A stretch of 64,000 nt of DNA, taken from positions 248,001-312,000 of the forward strand of contig NZ_JAIWPG020000004.1 in NCBI RefSeq assembly GCF_020532665.2. Reading direction: 5' to 3'. This stretch comes from Lelliottia sp. WAP21. GTDB taxonomy: Bacteria; Pseudomonadota; Gammaproteobacteria; Enterobacterales; Enterobacteriaceae. The position numbers and the translations under genes were made by a program. The notes below the pieces were generated by a model. It was not told where the DNA came from. It worked only from the letters and a program-made list of their open reading frames with translations, and ran no database searches. Position 1 is the first letter of the stretch, and every line of letters begins with the position of its first letter. Positions 10,937-21,073 of this stretch are shown one piece after another.

Positions 10937-11910
10937 GTTGGTTAACGCCGGATCTTATCGACATTCTGCTTAGCATTCTCAAGGCGGTCGTCATTTTGCT
11001 GGTGGTCGTTACCTGCGGCGCGTTCATGAGCTTTGGTGAACGTCGTCTGCTCGGTCTGTTCCAGAACCGTTACGGACCAAACCGCGTAGGCTGGGGTGGG
11101 TCACTCCAGCTGGTCGCGGACATGATCAAGATGTTCTTTAAAGAAGACTGGATCCCGAAATTCTCGGACCGCGTCATCTTTACCCTGGCGCCGATGATTG
11201 CGTTTACCTCGCTGCTGCTGGCTTTCGCCATTGTGCCTGTCAGCCCGACCTGGGTGGTCGCTGACCTGAATATCGGGATCCTGTTCTTCCTGATGATGGC
11301 AGGCCTGGCGGTTTATGCGGTGCTGTTTGCGGGCTGGTCCAGTAATAACAAATACTCCCTGCTGGGAGCGATGCGTGCTTCCGCGCAGACCCTGAGCTAC
11401 GAAGTGTTCCTGGGTCTTTCCCTGATGGGCGTGGTGGCGCAGGCCGGTTCATTCAACATGACCGACATCGTCAACAACCAGGCTGATATCTGGAACGTGA
11501 TCCCGCAGTTCTTTGGTTTTGTCACCTTTGCTATCGCGGGCGTGGCGGTATGTCACCGTCACCCGTTTGACCAGCCAGAAGCCGAACAGGAACTGGCCGA
11601 CGGTTACCACATTGAATACTCCGGGATGAAATTCGGTCTGTTCTTCGTGGGCGAGTACATCGGTATCGTCACCATTTCTGCGTTGATGGTAACGCTGTTC
11701 TTTGGTGGCTGGCATGGCCCGTTCTTACCGCCGTTCATCTGGTTCGCGCTGAAAACCGCGTTCTTCATGATGATGTTCATTTTGATTCGTGCGTCCTTAC
11801 CGCGTCCTCGTTATGACCAGGTAATGTCCTTCGGCTGGAAAGTGTGCCTGCCGCTGACGCTCGTCAACTTGTTGGTAACGGCGGCTGTCATTCTCTGGCA
11901 GCAGCCATAA
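10933..11910 (+). CDS. nuoH: NADH-quinone oxidoreductase subunit H
   Basis: A 325-residue membrane subunit that anchors the peripheral arm and contributes to the quinone channel (ND1 homologue). Eight or more hydrophobic helices are visible. The conserved [18 protein letters not shown] loop is near residues 36-53 and the acidic [10 protein letters not shown] loop near 216-225; both line the quinone path in known structures. It overlaps the nuoG stop (ATGA). Length matches E. coli. Confidence 0.98.
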   Translation: MSWLTPDLIDILLSILKAVVILLVVVTCGAFMSFGERRLLGLFQNRYGPNRVGWGGSLQLVADMIKMFFKEDWIPKFSDRVIFTLAPMIAFTSLLLAFAIVPVSPTWVVADLNIGILFFLMMAGLAVYAVLFAGWSSNNKYSLLGAMRASAQTLSYEVFLGLSLMGVVAQAGSFNMTDIVNNQADIWNVIPQFFGFVTFAIAGVAVCHRHPFDQPEAEQELADGYHIEYSGMKFGLFFVGEYIGIVTISALMVTLFFGGWHGPFLPPFIWFALKTAFFMMMFILIRASLPRPRYDQVMSFGWKVCLPLTLVNLLVTAAVILWQQP

Positions 11911-11923
11911 GGGGCTTTAGACC

Positions 11924-12466
11924 ATGACCTTAAAAGAATTATTGGTAGGTTTCGGCACCCAGGTACGCAGTATCTGGATGATCGGCCTGCACGCGTTTGC
12001 TAAACGCGAAACCCAGATGTACCCGGAAGAGCCGGTCTATCTGCCACCACGTTACCGCGGCCGTATCGTGCTGACGCGCGATCCGGACGGTGCGGAGCGC
12101 TGCGTTGCCTGTAACCTGTGTGCGGTAGCCTGTCCGGTAGGCTGTATCTCTTTGCAGAAAGCAGAGACGGTTGATGGCCGCTGGTACCCTGAGTTTTTCC
12201 GCATTAACTTCTCACGCTGCATTTTCTGCGGTCTGTGCGAAGAAGCGTGCCCAACCACGGCGATTCAGCTGACTCCGGATTTCGAACTGGGTGAGTATAA
12301 GCGTCAGGATCTGGTGTACGAGAAAGAGGATCTGCTGATTTCCGGTCCGGGCAAATACCCGGAATATAACTTCTACCGGATGGCGGGTATGGCAATCGAC
12401 GGCAAAGATAAGGGCGAAGCAGAGAACGAAGCCAAGCCTATCGACGTCAAGAGCCTGTTACCGTAA
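11924..12466 (+). CDS. nuoI: NADH-quinone oxidoreductase subunit I
   Basis: A 180-residue ferredoxin-like subunit carrying two [4Fe-4S] clusters (N6a and N6b) that relay electrons toward N2. The two motifs are [12 protein letters not shown] and [12 protein letters not shown]. Length equals the E. coli protein. It begins 13 bp after nuoH and is followed after 10 bp by nuoJ, with GGAGAGGG just before the nuoJ start as ribosome-binding site. Confidence 0.98.
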   Translation: MTLKELLVGFGTQVRSIWMIGLHAFAKRETQMYPEEPVYLPPRYRGRIVLTRDPDGAERCVACNLCAVACPVGCISLQKAETVDGRWYPEFFRINFSRCIFCGLCEEACPTTAIQLTPDFELGEYKRQDLVYEKEDLLISGPGKYPEYNFYRMAGMAIDGKDKGEAENEAKPIDVKSLLP

Positions 12467-12476
12467 GGAGAGGGCA

Positions 12477-13031
12477 ATGGAATTCGCTTTTTATATCTGT
12501 GGCCTCATCGCCATCCTGGCTACGCTACGAGTGATTACGCACACCAATCCGGTGCATGCGTTGCTGTATTTAATCATTTCGCTGCTGGCTATTTCCGGGG
12601 TGTTCTTCTCTCTGGGCGCGCATTTTGCAGGTGCACTGGAAATCATCGTCTACGCGGGAGCCATCATGGTGCTGTTCGTCTTCGTGGTGATGATGCTGAA
12701 CCTGGGCGGCTCTGAAATTGAGCAGGAACGTCAGTGGTTAAAACCGCAGGTATGGATTGGCCCGGCAATTTTGTCGGCCATCATGCTGGTGGTGATTGTT
12801 TACGCCATTCTGGGCGTCAACGACCAGGGCATTGACGGTACGCCGATTAGCGCGAAAGCAGTGGGTATTGCGCTGTTTGGTCCGTACGTCCTGGCGGTTG
12901 AACTGGCGTCAATGCTGCTGCTGGCCGGTCTGGTTGTTGCCTTCCACGTGGGCCGCGAAGAGCGTGCTGGCGAGGTGCTGAGCAATCGTACCGACGATCG
13001 CGCGAAAAGAAAAACGGAGGAGCGCGCATGA
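12477..13031 (+). CDS. nuoJ: NADH-quinone oxidoreductase subunit J
   Basis: A 184-residue membrane subunit (ND6 homologue) with five predicted helices in the first 160 residues and a charged C-terminal tail rich in Arg, Asp and Glu. The third helix, around [20 protein letters not shown], is the conserved segment that bulges during turnover in complex I structures. The stop overlaps the nuoK start (ATGA). Length matches E. coli. Confidence 0.98.
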   Translation: MEFAFYICGLIAILATLRVITHTNPVHALLYLIISLLAISGVFFSLGAHFAGALEIIVYAGAIMVLFVFVVMMLNLGGSEIEQERQWLKPQVWIGPAILSAIMLVVIVYAILGVNDQGIDGTPISAKAVGIALFGPYVLAVELASMLLLAGLVVAFHVGREERAGEVLSNRTDDRAKRKTEERA

Positions 13032-13330
13032 TTCCTTTAACACATGGACTGATCCTCGCCGCGATATTATTCGTTCTGGGCTTAACCGGTCTGGTCATCC
13101 GCCGCAATCTGCTGTTTATGCTGATCGGTCTGGAAATCATGATTAACGCTTCTGCGCTGGCCTTTGTGGTCGCCGGGAGCTACTGGGGACAGCCTGATGG
13201 TCAGGTTATGTACATTCTTGCTATCAGCCTTGCGGCTGCCGAAGCGAGTATTGGCCTGGCGCTGTTGCTGCAGCTCCATCGTCGCCGCCAGAACCTGAAC
13301 ATCGATTCAGTAAGTGAGTTGCGTGGATGA
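13028..13330 (+). CDS. nuoK: NADH-quinone oxidoreductase subunit K
   Basis: A 100-residue, three-helix membrane subunit (ND4L homologue). The two buried glutamates of the proton path are Glu36 in LIGLEIMIN and Glu72 in [10 protein letters not shown], exactly as in E. coli. It is joined to nuoJ and nuoL by ATGA overlaps on both sides, so the three genes are probably translationally coupled. Confidence 0.98.
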   Translation: MIPLTHGLILAAILFVLGLTGLVIRRNLLFMLIGLEIMINASALAFVVAGSYWGQPDGQVMYILAISLAAAEASIGLALLLQLHRRRQNLNIDSVSELRG

Positions 13331-15168
13331 ACATGCTTGCCTTAACCATTATTTTTCCGCTGATTGGCTTCGTGCTGCTGGCATTTTCTCGCGGCCGCTG
13401 GTCTGAGAATCTGTCTGCAACCGTGGGCATTGGCTCTATCGGTCTGGCTGCGCTGGTGACGGCGTACGCGGGTATCGACTTCTTCAACAACGGACGTCAA
13501 CCCTTCAGCGTGCCGCTGTGGACCTGGATGTCGGTCGGTGATTTCAATATCGGGTTCAACCTGGTGCTGGATGGTCTCTCTTTGACCATGCTCTCCGTGG
13601 TGACCGGTGTGGGCTTCCTGATCCACATGTTTGCCTCCTGGTATATGCGCGGTGAAGAGGGTTACTCCCGCTTCTTCGCCTACACCAACCTGTTTATCGC
13701 GAGCATGGTTGTACTGGTGCTGGCCGATAACCTGCTGCTGATGTATCTCGGCTGGGAAGGCGTGGGTCTCTGCTCTTACCTGCTGATCGGTTTCTACTAT
13801 ACCGATCCGAAGAATGGCGCAGCCGCCATGAAAGCGTTCGTCGTAACCCGTGTGGGTGACGTCTTCCTCGCGTTCGCGCTGTTCATTCTCTACAACGAAC
13901 TGGGCACGCTGAACTTCCGCGAAATGGTGGAACTGGCGCCGGCACACTTCGAAGCAGGCAACAACATGCTGATGTGGGCAACGCTGATGCTGCTGGGTGG
14001 TGCTGTGGGTAAATCCGCACAGTTGCCGTTGCAGACATGGCTTGCTGACGCGATGGCGGGCCCAACGCCTGTCTCCGCGCTGATCCACGCCGCAACCATG
14101 GTTACCGCTGGGGTCTACCTGATTGCGCGTACGCATGGTCTGTTCCTGATGACGCCGGAGATTCTGCATCTGGTGGGTATCGTGGGTGCGGTGACGCTGG
14201 TGCTGGCAGGCTTTGCCGCGCTGGTCCAGACCGACATCAAACGCGTGCTTGCTTACTCCACCATGAGCCAGATTGGTTACATGTTCCTGGCGCTGGGCGT
14301 TCAGGCGTGGGATGCAGCCATTTTCCACCTGATGACGCACGCGTTCTTTAAAGCGCTGCTGTTCCTCTCGTCTGGTTCGGTCATTCTGGCCTGCCATCAC
14401 GAGCAGAACATCTTCAAGATGGGTGGACTGCGTAAATCCATTCCGCTGGTCTATGTCTGCTTCCTGGTGGGCGGCGCGGCGCTGGCGGCTCTGCCGCTGA
14501 TTACCGCGGGCTTCTTCAGTAAGGACGAGATCCTTGCGGGCGCCATGGCAAATGGACATATCAATCTGATGGTTGCGGGTCTGGTCGGTGCGTTTATGAC
14601 CTCCTTGTATACCTTCCGTATGATCTTCATCGTCTTCCACGGTAAAGAACAAATTCACGCCCATGCAGGGAAGGGGATTACTCACCACCTGCCGCTGATT
14701 GTGCTGCTGATCCTTTCCACCTTCATCGGGGCAATGATTGTGCCACCGCTGCAGGGTGTCCTGCCGGATACCACCGAGCTTGAGCATGGTCGCGTTCTGA
14801 CGCTTGAAATCACCTCCGGTGTGGTCGCGATTGCGGGCATCCTGATTGCGGCATGGCTGTGGCTGGGCAAACGTACGCTCGTGACCTCGATTGCCAACAG
14901 TGCGCCAGGCCGTCTGCTGGGCACCTGGTGGTACAACGCGTGGGGCTTCGACTGGCTGTACGATAAGATCTTCGTGAAGCCATTCCTGGGCATTGCGTGG
15001 CTGCTAAAACGCGATCCGCTGAACGCAATGATGAACATCCCTGCCATCCTCTCCCGCTTTGCAGGCAAAGGTCTGCTGCTGAGCGAGAACGGATATCTGC
15101 GCTGGTATGTTGCATCCATGAGCATCGGCGCGGTTGTGGTGCTGGCACTGCTGATGGTGTTGCGTTAG
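13327..15168 (+). CDS. nuoL: NADH-quinone oxidoreductase subunit L
   Basis: A 613-residue antiporter-like proton-pumping subunit (ND5 homologue) at the far end of the membrane arm. About 16 helices are expected, including the long lateral helix near the C-terminus. Key Glu144 lies in [11 protein letters not shown], and the conserved [15 protein letters not shown] and [14 protein letters not shown] segments are present. It overlaps nuoK by four bases. Unusually for this operon, a 196-bp structured gap follows before nuoM. Confidence 0.98.
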   Translation: MNMLALTIIFPLIGFVLLAFSRGRWSENLSATVGIGSIGLAALVTAYAGIDFFNNGRQPFSVPLWTWMSVGDFNIGFNLVLDGLSLTMLSVVTGVGFLIHMFASWYMRGEEGYSRFFAYTNLFIASMVVLVLADNLLLMYLGWEGVGLCSYLLIGFYYTDPKNGAAAMKAFVVTRVGDVFLAFALFILYNELGTLNFREMVELAPAHFEAGNNMLMWATLMLLGGAVGKSAQLPLQTWLADAMAGPTPVSALIHAATMVTAGVYLIARTHGLFLMTPEILHLVGIVGAVTLVLAGFAALVQTDIKRVLAYSTMSQIGYMFLALGVQAWDAAIFHLMTHAFFKALLFLSSGSVILACHHEQNIFKMGGLRKSIPLVYVCFLVGGAALAALPLITAGFFSKDEILAGAMANGHINLMVAGLVGAFMTSLYTFRMIFIVFHGKEQIHAHAGKGITHHLPLIVLLILSTFIGAMIVPPLQGVLPDTTELEHGRVLTLEITSGVVAIAGILIAAWLWLGKRTLVTSIANSAPGRLLGTWWYNAWGFDWLYDKIFVKPFLGIAWLLKRDPLNAMMNIPAILSRFAGKGLLLSENGYLRWYVASMSIGAVVVLALLMVLR

Positions 15169-15201
15169 TCGTAAAGTGAATTTAATTAGAATTCGTTGAA
15201 A

Positions 15202-15341
15202 TCAGGTCCAAAAGGACAGGCGTTATCGGCGAAGTCAGAGTGGACACCGCCTGCGCACAGCAACCGAAGCGTACTGAAGTACGTAAAGATTGCGAGCACA
15301 GTCGGGGTTCACTATGACGAGCAAGATAGCCTGAACCGGAC
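15202..15341. repeat. Structured intergenic element between nuoL and nuoM
   Basis: The 196-bp nuoL-nuoM gap contains a dense run of inverted repeats: GTCC/GGAC (15206-15217), CAGGCG/CGCCTG (15217-15222 and 15248-15253), CGTAC/GTACG with a TGAA loop (15270-15283) inside GCAA/TTGC (15260-15293), and GGTTCA/TGAACC (15306-15311 and 15332-15337). Total length is about 140 bp, similar to ERIC-type palindromic elements, but it does not match the ERIC consensus I remember. No open frame or T tract is present. Possible identities are a MITE-like intergenic repeat or an mRNA processing element. Confidence 0.5.
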
Positions 15342-15364
15342 TTAAACAAGGAACAAATATCGCC

Positions 15365-16894
15365 ATGTTATTACCCTGGCTAATACTGATTCCCTTCATT
15401 GGTGGGTTCCTGTGCTGGCAGACCGAACGCTTTGGCGTGAAGATGCCGCGCTGGATTGCGCTGATCACCATGGGACTGACGCTGGCACTGTCGCTGCAAC
15501 TGTGGATGCAGGGCGGTTATTCATTGACTCAATCTGCGGGCCTTCCGCAGTGGCAGTCAGAGTTTATCCTGCCGTGGATCCCACGCTTTGGGATCACGAT
15601 TCACCTGGCGCTGGATGGTCTGTCACTGCTGATGGTCGTCCTGACCGGTTTGCTCGGCGTTCTGGCGGTCCTGTGCTCCTGGCAAGAAATTCAAAAATAC
15701 CAGGGCTTCTTCCACCTCAACCTGATGTGGATCCTGGGCGGTGTTATCGGCGTGTTCCTGGCCATCGATATGTTCCTGTTCTTCTTCTTCTGGGAGATGA
15801 TGCTGGTGCCGATGTACTTCCTGATCGCGCTGTGGGGCCATAAGGCCTCTGACGGTAAAACGCGTATCACGGCGGCAACCAAGTTCTTCATCTACACCCA
15901 GGCGAGTGGTCTGGTGATGTTGATTGCCATCCTGGGACTGGTGTTTGTCCATTACGATGCGACCGGCGTCTGGACCTTCAACTACGAACAGCTGCTGAAA
16001 ACGCCAATGTCGCACGGGGTAGAATACCTGCTGATGCTGGGCTTCTTCATCGCCTTTGCGGTGAAAATGCCGGTAGTACCGCTGCACGGCTGGCTGCCGG
16101 ATGCCCACTCCCAGGCACCAACGGCGGGTTCCGTTGACCTGGCGGGTATTTTGCTGAAAACCGCGGCCTACGGCCTGCTGCGTTTTGCACTGCCGCTGTT
16201 CCCGAATGCCTCCGCAGAGTTCGCGCCAATTGCCATGTGGCTTGGTGTGATCGGTATCTTCTACGGTGCCTGGATGGCCTTCACTCAGTACGATATTAAA
16301 CGTCTGATCGCATACACCTCCGTTTCCCACATGGGCTTCGTGCTGATTGCCATCTACACCGGCAGCCAGCTGGCGTACCAGGGGGCGGTGATTCAGATGA
16401 TTGCGCACGGTCTGTCCGCAGCCGGTCTCTTCATCCTGTGCGGTCAGCTGTACGAACGCCTGCACACACGCGATATGCGTATGATGGGCGGTCTCTGGAG
16501 CAAGATTAAATGGCTACCTGCGCTCTCGATGTTCTTCGCCGTTGCTACCCTGGGTATGCCGGGGACCGGTAACTTCGTCGGCGAATTTATGATTCTGTTC
16601 GGCAGCTTCAAGGTCGTTCCGGCGATCACCGTGATCTCCACCTTCGGTCTGGTCTTCGCGTCCGTTTACTCGCTGGCGATGCTGCATCGCGCTTACTTCG
16701 GTAAAGCGAAAAGCGAAATTGCTGCGCAAACGCTGCCGGGAATGTCGCTGCGAGAGCTGTCGATCGTTCTGCTGCTGGTCGTACTACTGGTGCTGTTGGG
16801 CTTCTATCCGCAGCCGATTCTGGATACCTCGCATTCTGCGATGAGCAACATCCAGCAGTGGTTTGTTAATTCTGCTTCTACTACAAGGCCGTAA
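15365..16894 (+). CDS. nuoM: NADH-quinone oxidoreductase subunit M
   Basis: A 509-residue antiporter-like proton-pumping subunit (ND4 homologue) with about 14 helices. Glu144 in FFFWEMMLVPM and the lysine in FFIAFAVKMPVVPLHGWLPD are the known essential residues of the half-channels. Length equals E. coli. It starts after a structured 196-bp gap, with AAGGAA upstream as the likely ribosome-binding site, so its translation is not coupled to nuoL. nuoN follows after 6 bp. Confidence 0.98.
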   Translation: MLLPWLILIPFIGGFLCWQTERFGVKMPRWIALITMGLTLALSLQLWMQGGYSLTQSAGLPQWQSEFILPWIPRFGITIHLALDGLSLLMVVLTGLLGVLAVLCSWQEIQKYQGFFHLNLMWILGGVIGVFLAIDMFLFFFFWEMMLVPMYFLIALWGHKASDGKTRITAATKFFIYTQASGLVMLIAILGLVFVHYDATGVWTFNYEQLLKTPMSHGVEYLLMLGFFIAFAVKMPVVPLHGWLPDAHSQAPTAGSVDLAGILLKTAAYGLLRFALPLFPNASAEFAPIAMWLGVIGIFYGAWMAFTQYDIKRLIAYTSVSHMGFVLIAIYTGSQLAYQGAVIQMIAHGLSAAGLFILCGQLYERLHTRDMRMMGGLWSKIKWLPALSMFFAVATLGMPGTGNFVGEFMILFGSFKVVPAITVISTFGLVFASVYSLAMLHRAYFGKAKSEIAAQTLPGMSLRELSIVLLLVVLLVLLGFYPQPILDTSHSAMSNIQQWFVNSASTTRP

Positions 16895-16900
16895 ATCGCC

Positions 16901-18358
16901 ATGACAATAACTCCACAACAACTGATTGCGCTGCTACCGCTGCTGATCGTCGGATTGACGGTGGTGGTTGTGATGCTCTCCATTGCGTGGCGACGCAATC
17001 ACTTCCTGAATGCCACGCTGTCGGTTCTGGGTCTGAACGCTGCATTAGTCTCCCTCTGGTTTGTTGGCCAGGCGGGGGCAATGGACGTCACGCCTCTGAT
17101 GCGCGTTGACGGATTTGCCATGCTCTACACCGGGCTGGTCCTGCTGGCGAGCCTGGCAACCTGTACGTTTGCTTATCCATGGCTTGAAGGGTACAACGAC
17201 AACAAAGAAGAGTTTTACCTGCTGGTACTGATTGCCTCGCTGGGTGGGATTCTTCTGGCAAACGCGAACCACATGGCGGCGCTGTTCCTCGGTATTGAGC
17301 TGATCTCTCTGCCGCTGTTCGGCCTGATTGGCTATGCCTTCCGTCAGAAACGTTCGCTGGAAGCCAGTATCAAGTACACCATCCTGTCTGCGGCTGCGTC
17401 ATCGTTCCTGCTGTTCGGTATTGCGCTCATTTACGCACAGTCCGGTAACCTCTCTTTCGTCGCCATTGGCAAGAGCCTGGGCGACGGCATGCTGCATGAG
17501 CCGCTGCTGCTGGCGGGTCTGGGCATGATGATTGTTGGCCTCGGCTTTAAACTCTCGCTGGTGCCGTTCCACCTGTGGACGCCAGACGTCTACCAGGGTG
17601 CACCTGCGCCGGTTTCTACCTTCCTGGCGACGGCAAGTAAAATTGCCATCTTTGGGGTGGTGATGCGTCTGTTCATGTACGCACCGGTGGGTGATAGCGA
17701 AGCGGTTCGCGTTGTGCTCGGCATTATTGCGTTCGTCTCCATCATCTTCGGTAACCTGATGGCGTTGAGCCAGACCAACATTAAGCGTCTGCTGGGTTAC
17801 TCTTCTATCTCCCATCTGGGTTACCTGATGGTCGCGCTCATTGCGCTGCAGAGCGGGATGATGTCGATGGAAGCCGTTGGGGTATACCTGGCCGGTTATC
17901 TGTTCAGCAGCCTGGGCGCGTTCGGCGTGGTCAGCCTGATGTCCAGCCCATACCGTGGTCCGGATGCCGATTCCCTGTTCTCCTACCGTGGTCTGTTCTG
18001 GCATCGCCCGATTCTGTCTGCGGTGATGACGGTGATGATGCTGTCTCTGGCAGGTATCCCGATGACGCTCGGCTTTATCGGTAAGTTCTACGTGCTGGCA
18101 GTCGGTGTGCAGACGGGCCTGTGGTGGCTGACAGCGGCAGTGGTTATTGGCTCCGCTATCGGTTTGTACTACTACCTGCGCGTTGCCGTGAGCCTGTATC
18201 TGAATGCACCTCAGCAGCTTAACCGTGATGCACCAACCAACTGGCAGTACAGCGCCGGTGGTATTGTGGTGCTCATCTCTGCGCTTCTGGTGCTGATCTT
18301 CGGTGTCTATCCGCAGCCGCTGATTACGCTGGTACAACATGCCATGCCGCTGATGTAA
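16901..18358 (+). CDS. nuoN: NADH-quinone oxidoreductase subunit N
   Basis: A 485-residue antiporter-like subunit (ND2 homologue) with about 14 helices, the last gene of the nuo operon. The conserved [20 protein letters not shown] segment contains the central lysine region of the proton path. Length matches E. coli. A strong terminator begins about 15 bp after the stop, followed by a tandem repeat array. Confidence 0.98.
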   Translation: MTITPQQLIALLPLLIVGLTVVVVMLSIAWRRNHFLNATLSVLGLNAALVSLWFVGQAGAMDVTPLMRVDGFAMLYTGLVLLASLATCTFAYPWLEGYNDNKEEFYLLVLIASLGGILLANANHMAALFLGIELISLPLFGLIGYAFRQKRSLEASIKYTILSAAASSFLLFGIALIYAQSGNLSFVAIGKSLGDGMLHEPLLLAGLGMMIVGLGFKLSLVPFHLWTPDVYQGAPAPVSTFLATASKIAIFGVVMRLFMYAPVGDSEAVRVVLGIIAFVSIIFGNLMALSQTNIKRLLGYSSISHLGYLMVALIALQSGMMSMEAVGVYLAGYLFSSLGAFGVVSLMSSPYRGPDADSLFSYRGLFWHRPILSAVMTVMMLSLAGIPMTLGFIGKFYVLAVGVQTGLWWLTAAVVIGSAIGLYYYLRVAVSLYLNAPQQLNRDAPTNWQYSAGGIVVLISALLVLIFGVYPQPLITLVQHAMPLM

Positions 18359-18373
18359 TCAAGGCGTAAAAAA

Positions 18374-18400
18374 GAAAAACCCGCTTCGGCGGGTTTTTTA
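18374..18400 (+). terminator. Rho-independent terminator of the nuo operon
   Basis: The stem ACCCGC/GCGGGT with a stable TTCG tetraloop (18379-18394) is extended by flanking A and T runs and ends in TTTTTT. It lies directly downstream of nuoN. The same hairpin, inverted, terminates the convergent cheV-like gene at 18964-18988. Confidence 0.95.
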
Positions 18401-18434
18401 TTTCCCCTTTCTCGATATGAATCCTGACCAGCGG

Positions 18435-18967
18435 CTGTTGCCTTTCCCCCTCTCCCTCTGGGAGAAGGCGGGCTAAGGGCACCAGCGCACACCCGACAAA
18501 ACCGGGCACGGATTCTGTCTTTCTCCCTCTCCCCGTGGGAGAGGGGCGGGGTGAGGGCACCAGACCGCACCAAACAAAACCGGGCATGGATTCGGCCTTT
18601 CTCCCTCTCCCCGTGGGAGAGGGCGGGGTGAGGGCATCAGAGCGCACCCAACAAAACCGGGCACGGATTCTGTCCCTCTCCCTCTCCCCGTTGGAGAGGG
18701 CCAAGGTTTGGGCACCAGCGTGCACCCAACAAAACCGGGCACGGATTCTGCCTTTCTCCCTCTCCCCGTGGGAGAGGACCAGGGTTTGGGCACCAGCGTG
18801 CACCCAACAAAACCGGGCACGGATTCTGCCTTTCTCCCTCTCCCCGTGGGAGAGGACCAGGGTTTGGGCACCAGCGTGCACCCAACAAAACCGGGCACGG
18901 ATTCTGTCTTTCTCCCTCTCCCCGTGGGAGAGGGGCGGGGTGAGGGCACCAGCGTGCACCCAACAAA
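18435..18967. repeat. 78-bp tandem repeat array with GC-rich palindromes
   Basis: Six consecutive units start at CACCAG or CATCAG at 18480, 18558, 18635, 18713, 18791 and 18869, with a partial seventh at 18947 and a decayed half-unit before 18480. The spacing is 78 bp, once 77. Each unit holds ACAAAACCGGGCA, then a palindrome with arms CTCTCCC and GGGAGAG, then GGGTGAGGGC or a GGTTTGGGC variant. The centre copies are almost identical, so the array expanded recently. It is intergenic, between convergent nuoN and the cheV-like gene. Long open frames on both strands are a by-product of the 78-bp period (26 codons). Confidence 0.93.
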
Positions 18968-18988
18968 AAACCCGCCGAAGCGGGTTTA
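18964..18988 (-). terminator. Rho-independent terminator of the cheV-like gene
   Basis: Read on the minus strand, AAACCCGC, loop TTCG, then GCGGGTTTTTT follows the end of the cheV-like gene by 27 bp. It is the mirror image of the nuoN terminator on the other side of the tandem array. Confidence 0.93.
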
Positions 18989-19014
18989 CTCATTACCAGA
19001 CAGCGAAAATACGT

Positions 19015-20019
19015 TCACGCCAGCTGCTTACGGCTAATCAACGGACCGTCAATCTTCTTCATCGAACGATCCAGCACCTCTTCAATCACTGATGACAATT
19101 CGTTTAGCTCGAATTTTGCCACGTAACCATCGGCCTTCACTTTACGAATATGATCTTCGTTGGCATTCCCTGAAAGGGAGGAGTGAATGACCACGGGAAT
19201 ATCTTTCAGGACTGGATCGGTTTTGATCTTACGCGTCAGCGTAAAACCGTCCATTTCCGGCATTTCAAGATCGGTCAGTACCAGCGCGATCTTATCGGTG
19301 ATCGGCACCCCTTCGGCCTGCGCCTGCGCGGCCAGCACGCCAATCTTCTCCCACGCATCCTTCCCGGTGATATGCAGCTGCGCCGGGATCGCCATCGCCT
19401 GCAGCCCTTTTTCCAGCATCGAACGCGCGACTTTTGAATCTTCCGCCACAATAGCGACCGCACCAGGCTTGATATTAAATTTGGTGGTCTTCAGATTGGT
19501 GGCGTGCAGGTCATGGTTGGCGGGGGTGATGTCATACAGAATCTGCTCAACATCCAGCACCATGGCCAGATCGTTGGTGTCACTTTTTTCATCAAGGCAC
19601 GCAATACTGGTGATGTAACGACCGCTGACGGCGGTTTCTGCGGCATGAACCTGTTTCCAGTCAAGACGCATAATATTCTCGACCGACTCGACGGCAAACG
19701 CCTGCACGCTGCGGGCATATTCGGTAATTAACAGAATATTCAGCCCGGTTTTAGGCTTACAGCCCGCCACGGCAGCCAGGTCGATCACCGGGATCACCTG
19801 ATCGCGGATATTCACCATTCCCATCAGCGGCGATTTCATCCCCGCCGGTTTGGTGAACGCCGGCATAGGTACAATTTCACGCAGCTTAAATACGTTAATA
19901 CCAAACAGCTCAGATTTGGTCTCATCCATCGAGGTGCCGAGACGGAACAACAGCAGTTCAAACCGGTTCGACAGGGTCAGATTGGCCCTGTCATCAATAT
20001 CTTTCTGGAAATTATCCAT
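19015..20019 (-). CDS. cheV: CheV-type chemotaxis coupling protein
   Basis: A 334-residue two-domain cytoplasmic protein. Residues 15-165 are CheW-like (FGINVFKLREIV, GMVNIRDQVIPVIDL), which would couple receptors to CheA. Residues 187-315 are a receiver domain with the acidic pocket in VAEDSKVAR and the likely phospho-acceptor Asp250 in LTDLEMPEMDG. Salmonella has a CheV homologue at this same position next to nuoN; E. coli K-12 has other genes here. It stands alone, far from the main chemotaxis operon, with its own terminator. Family assignment is secure; its receptor partners cannot be told from sequence. Confidence 0.9.
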   Translation of the reverse strand: MDNFQKDIDDRANLTLSNRFELLLFRLGTSMDETKSELFGINVFKLREIVPMPAFTKPAGMKSPLMGMVNIRDQVIPVIDLAAVAGCKPKTGLNILLITEYARSVQAFAVESVENIMRLDWKQVHAAETAVSGRYITSIACLDEKSDTNDLAMVLDVEQILYDITPANHDLHATNLKTTKFNIKPGAVAIVAEDSKVARSMLEKGLQAMAIPAQLHITGKDAWEKIGVLAAQAQAEGVPITDKIALVLTDLEMPEMDGFTLTRKIKTDPVLKDIPVVIHSSLSGNANEDHIRKVKADGYVAKFELNELSSVIEEVLDRSMKKIDGPLISRKQLA

Positions 20020-20083
20020 TGTACCCTCAAGTGAGATGCTTGCCTTTTAATCGTTATCGGCACGCTGAGGGAAAAATGAAGGA

Positions 20084-21001
20084 CTAAACGCGGACGCGGG
20101 CAAAATCTTCTGCCAGGTCGCAGTCTGGGAAGAGGGTACGACACTCTGCCAGCAGGCTGGCACAGCCTTGTCGATCGTACCGGGAACTGACGTGAGTAAT
20201 GACCAGCTTCTTCACGTTTGCGTCGCGGGCAACGCGTGCCGCCTGATGCGTTGAGCTGTGCCCGCGGCTGTTTGCTTTCTCTTCCATGGCTGCTTCCAGC
20301 GTCGCTTCATGCACCATCAGATCGACATCCTGCGCAAGCGCCATCGCCGCCGGGCAGGGACCGGTATCGCCAAAAATAGCCAGCTTCTTACCCGGCTGGG
20401 GGGAGGAAAGATAATCCTGACCGTTAACCGTGTCACCATTCTCAAGCGTGACTGCTTCACCCTTTTTCAGGCGCTGGAACAGCGGGCCAGGTTTCAGGCC
20501 GCGGGCAATCAGCGCGGCAGCATCCAGCGCGCCCGGTTTGTCATGTTCCACAATGCGATAGCCATAGCATTCAACGGGATGGTTAAGCGAGTGTGCGCTC
20601 ACGGTATAATCCGCATCCGTAAAGACAACGCCTTCGTTTATTTCGATCACCTCCAGCGGATAATCGGTCCACGAGCCGCTCAGACGCAGAGTGGTGTCGA
20701 CGAACTCACGAATGCCGGTCGGGCCGTAAATCACCAGCGCATTGACGTTCCCCGCCATCGAACGGCTGCACAACAGCCCGGGCAGACCAAAAAGGTGATC
20801 GCCATGCAGGTGAGTAATAAAGATTTTATCGATCTTACCCGGATGATAAGGCGTCTGTAACAGCTGGTGCTGCGTGCCTTCGCCGCAGTCAAATAGCCAC
20901 AGTCCCGCCCGGACGGGATGGTGTAAATCGAGCAGCATTGCCGTTACGTTGCGCGAACGGGTTGGCACACCCGCAGACGTACCCAGAAAAATCAGTTCCA
21001 T
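20084..21001 (-). CDS. rbn: RNase BN / RNase Z (ElaC)
   Basis: A 305-residue metallo-beta-lactamase-fold nuclease that trims tRNA 3' ends and also acts on other RNAs as endo- and exonuclease. The zinc motif HLHGDH is at residues 64-69, the same numbering as E. coli, with the further ligand histidines in VHEATL and THVSSRY. The start giving [11 protein letters not shown] is chosen because it matches the family; an in-frame upstream ATG would add 29 unrelated residues. It is divergent from elaA across 72 bp. Confidence 0.96.
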   Translation of the reverse strand: MELIFLGTSAGVPTRSRNVTAMLLDLHHPVRAGLWLFDCGEGTQHQLLQTPYHPGKIDKIFITHLHGDHLFGLPGLLCSRSMAGNVNALVIYGPTGIREFVDTTLRLSGSWTDYPLEVIEINEGVVFTDADYTVSAHSLNHPVECYGYRIVEHDKPGALDAAALIARGLKPGPLFQRLKKGEAVTLENGDTVNGQDYLSSPQPGKKLAIFGDTGPCPAAMALAQDVDLMVHEATLEAAMEEKANSRGHSSTHQAARVARDANVKKLVITHVSSRYDRQGCASLLAECRTLFPDCDLAEDFARVRV

Positions 21002-21073
21002 AACACAGTCAGACTCTTTGCCGAACGATAAAGTGTTTAGTATAACGGGATGATACCTCATAAGGAGCCTGAC

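Noticed and set aside
13342..14787. Minus-strand open frame of 481 codons opposite nuoL
   Set aside because: It is very rich in His, Gln and Arg, a typical antisense composition of membrane-protein genes, with no domain match.
15202..15341. ERIC element between nuoL and nuoM
   Set aside because: Length and palindromic nature fit, but the sequence lacks the ERIC consensus core (the AAGTAAGTGACTGGGG type), so only a structured repeat is claimed.
18420..18990. CRISPR array
   Set aside because: Repeats are contiguous with no unique spacers between them and no cas genes are nearby; this is a simple tandem array.
18324..19092. Long overlapping open frames on both strands (about 110-210 codons) with 26-residue protein repeats such as SPTGRGRK
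   Set aside because: The 78-bp period equals 26 codons, so any frame free of stops in one unit stays open across the array. Frames open on both strands at once, poor start signals and no known domain indicate artefacts.
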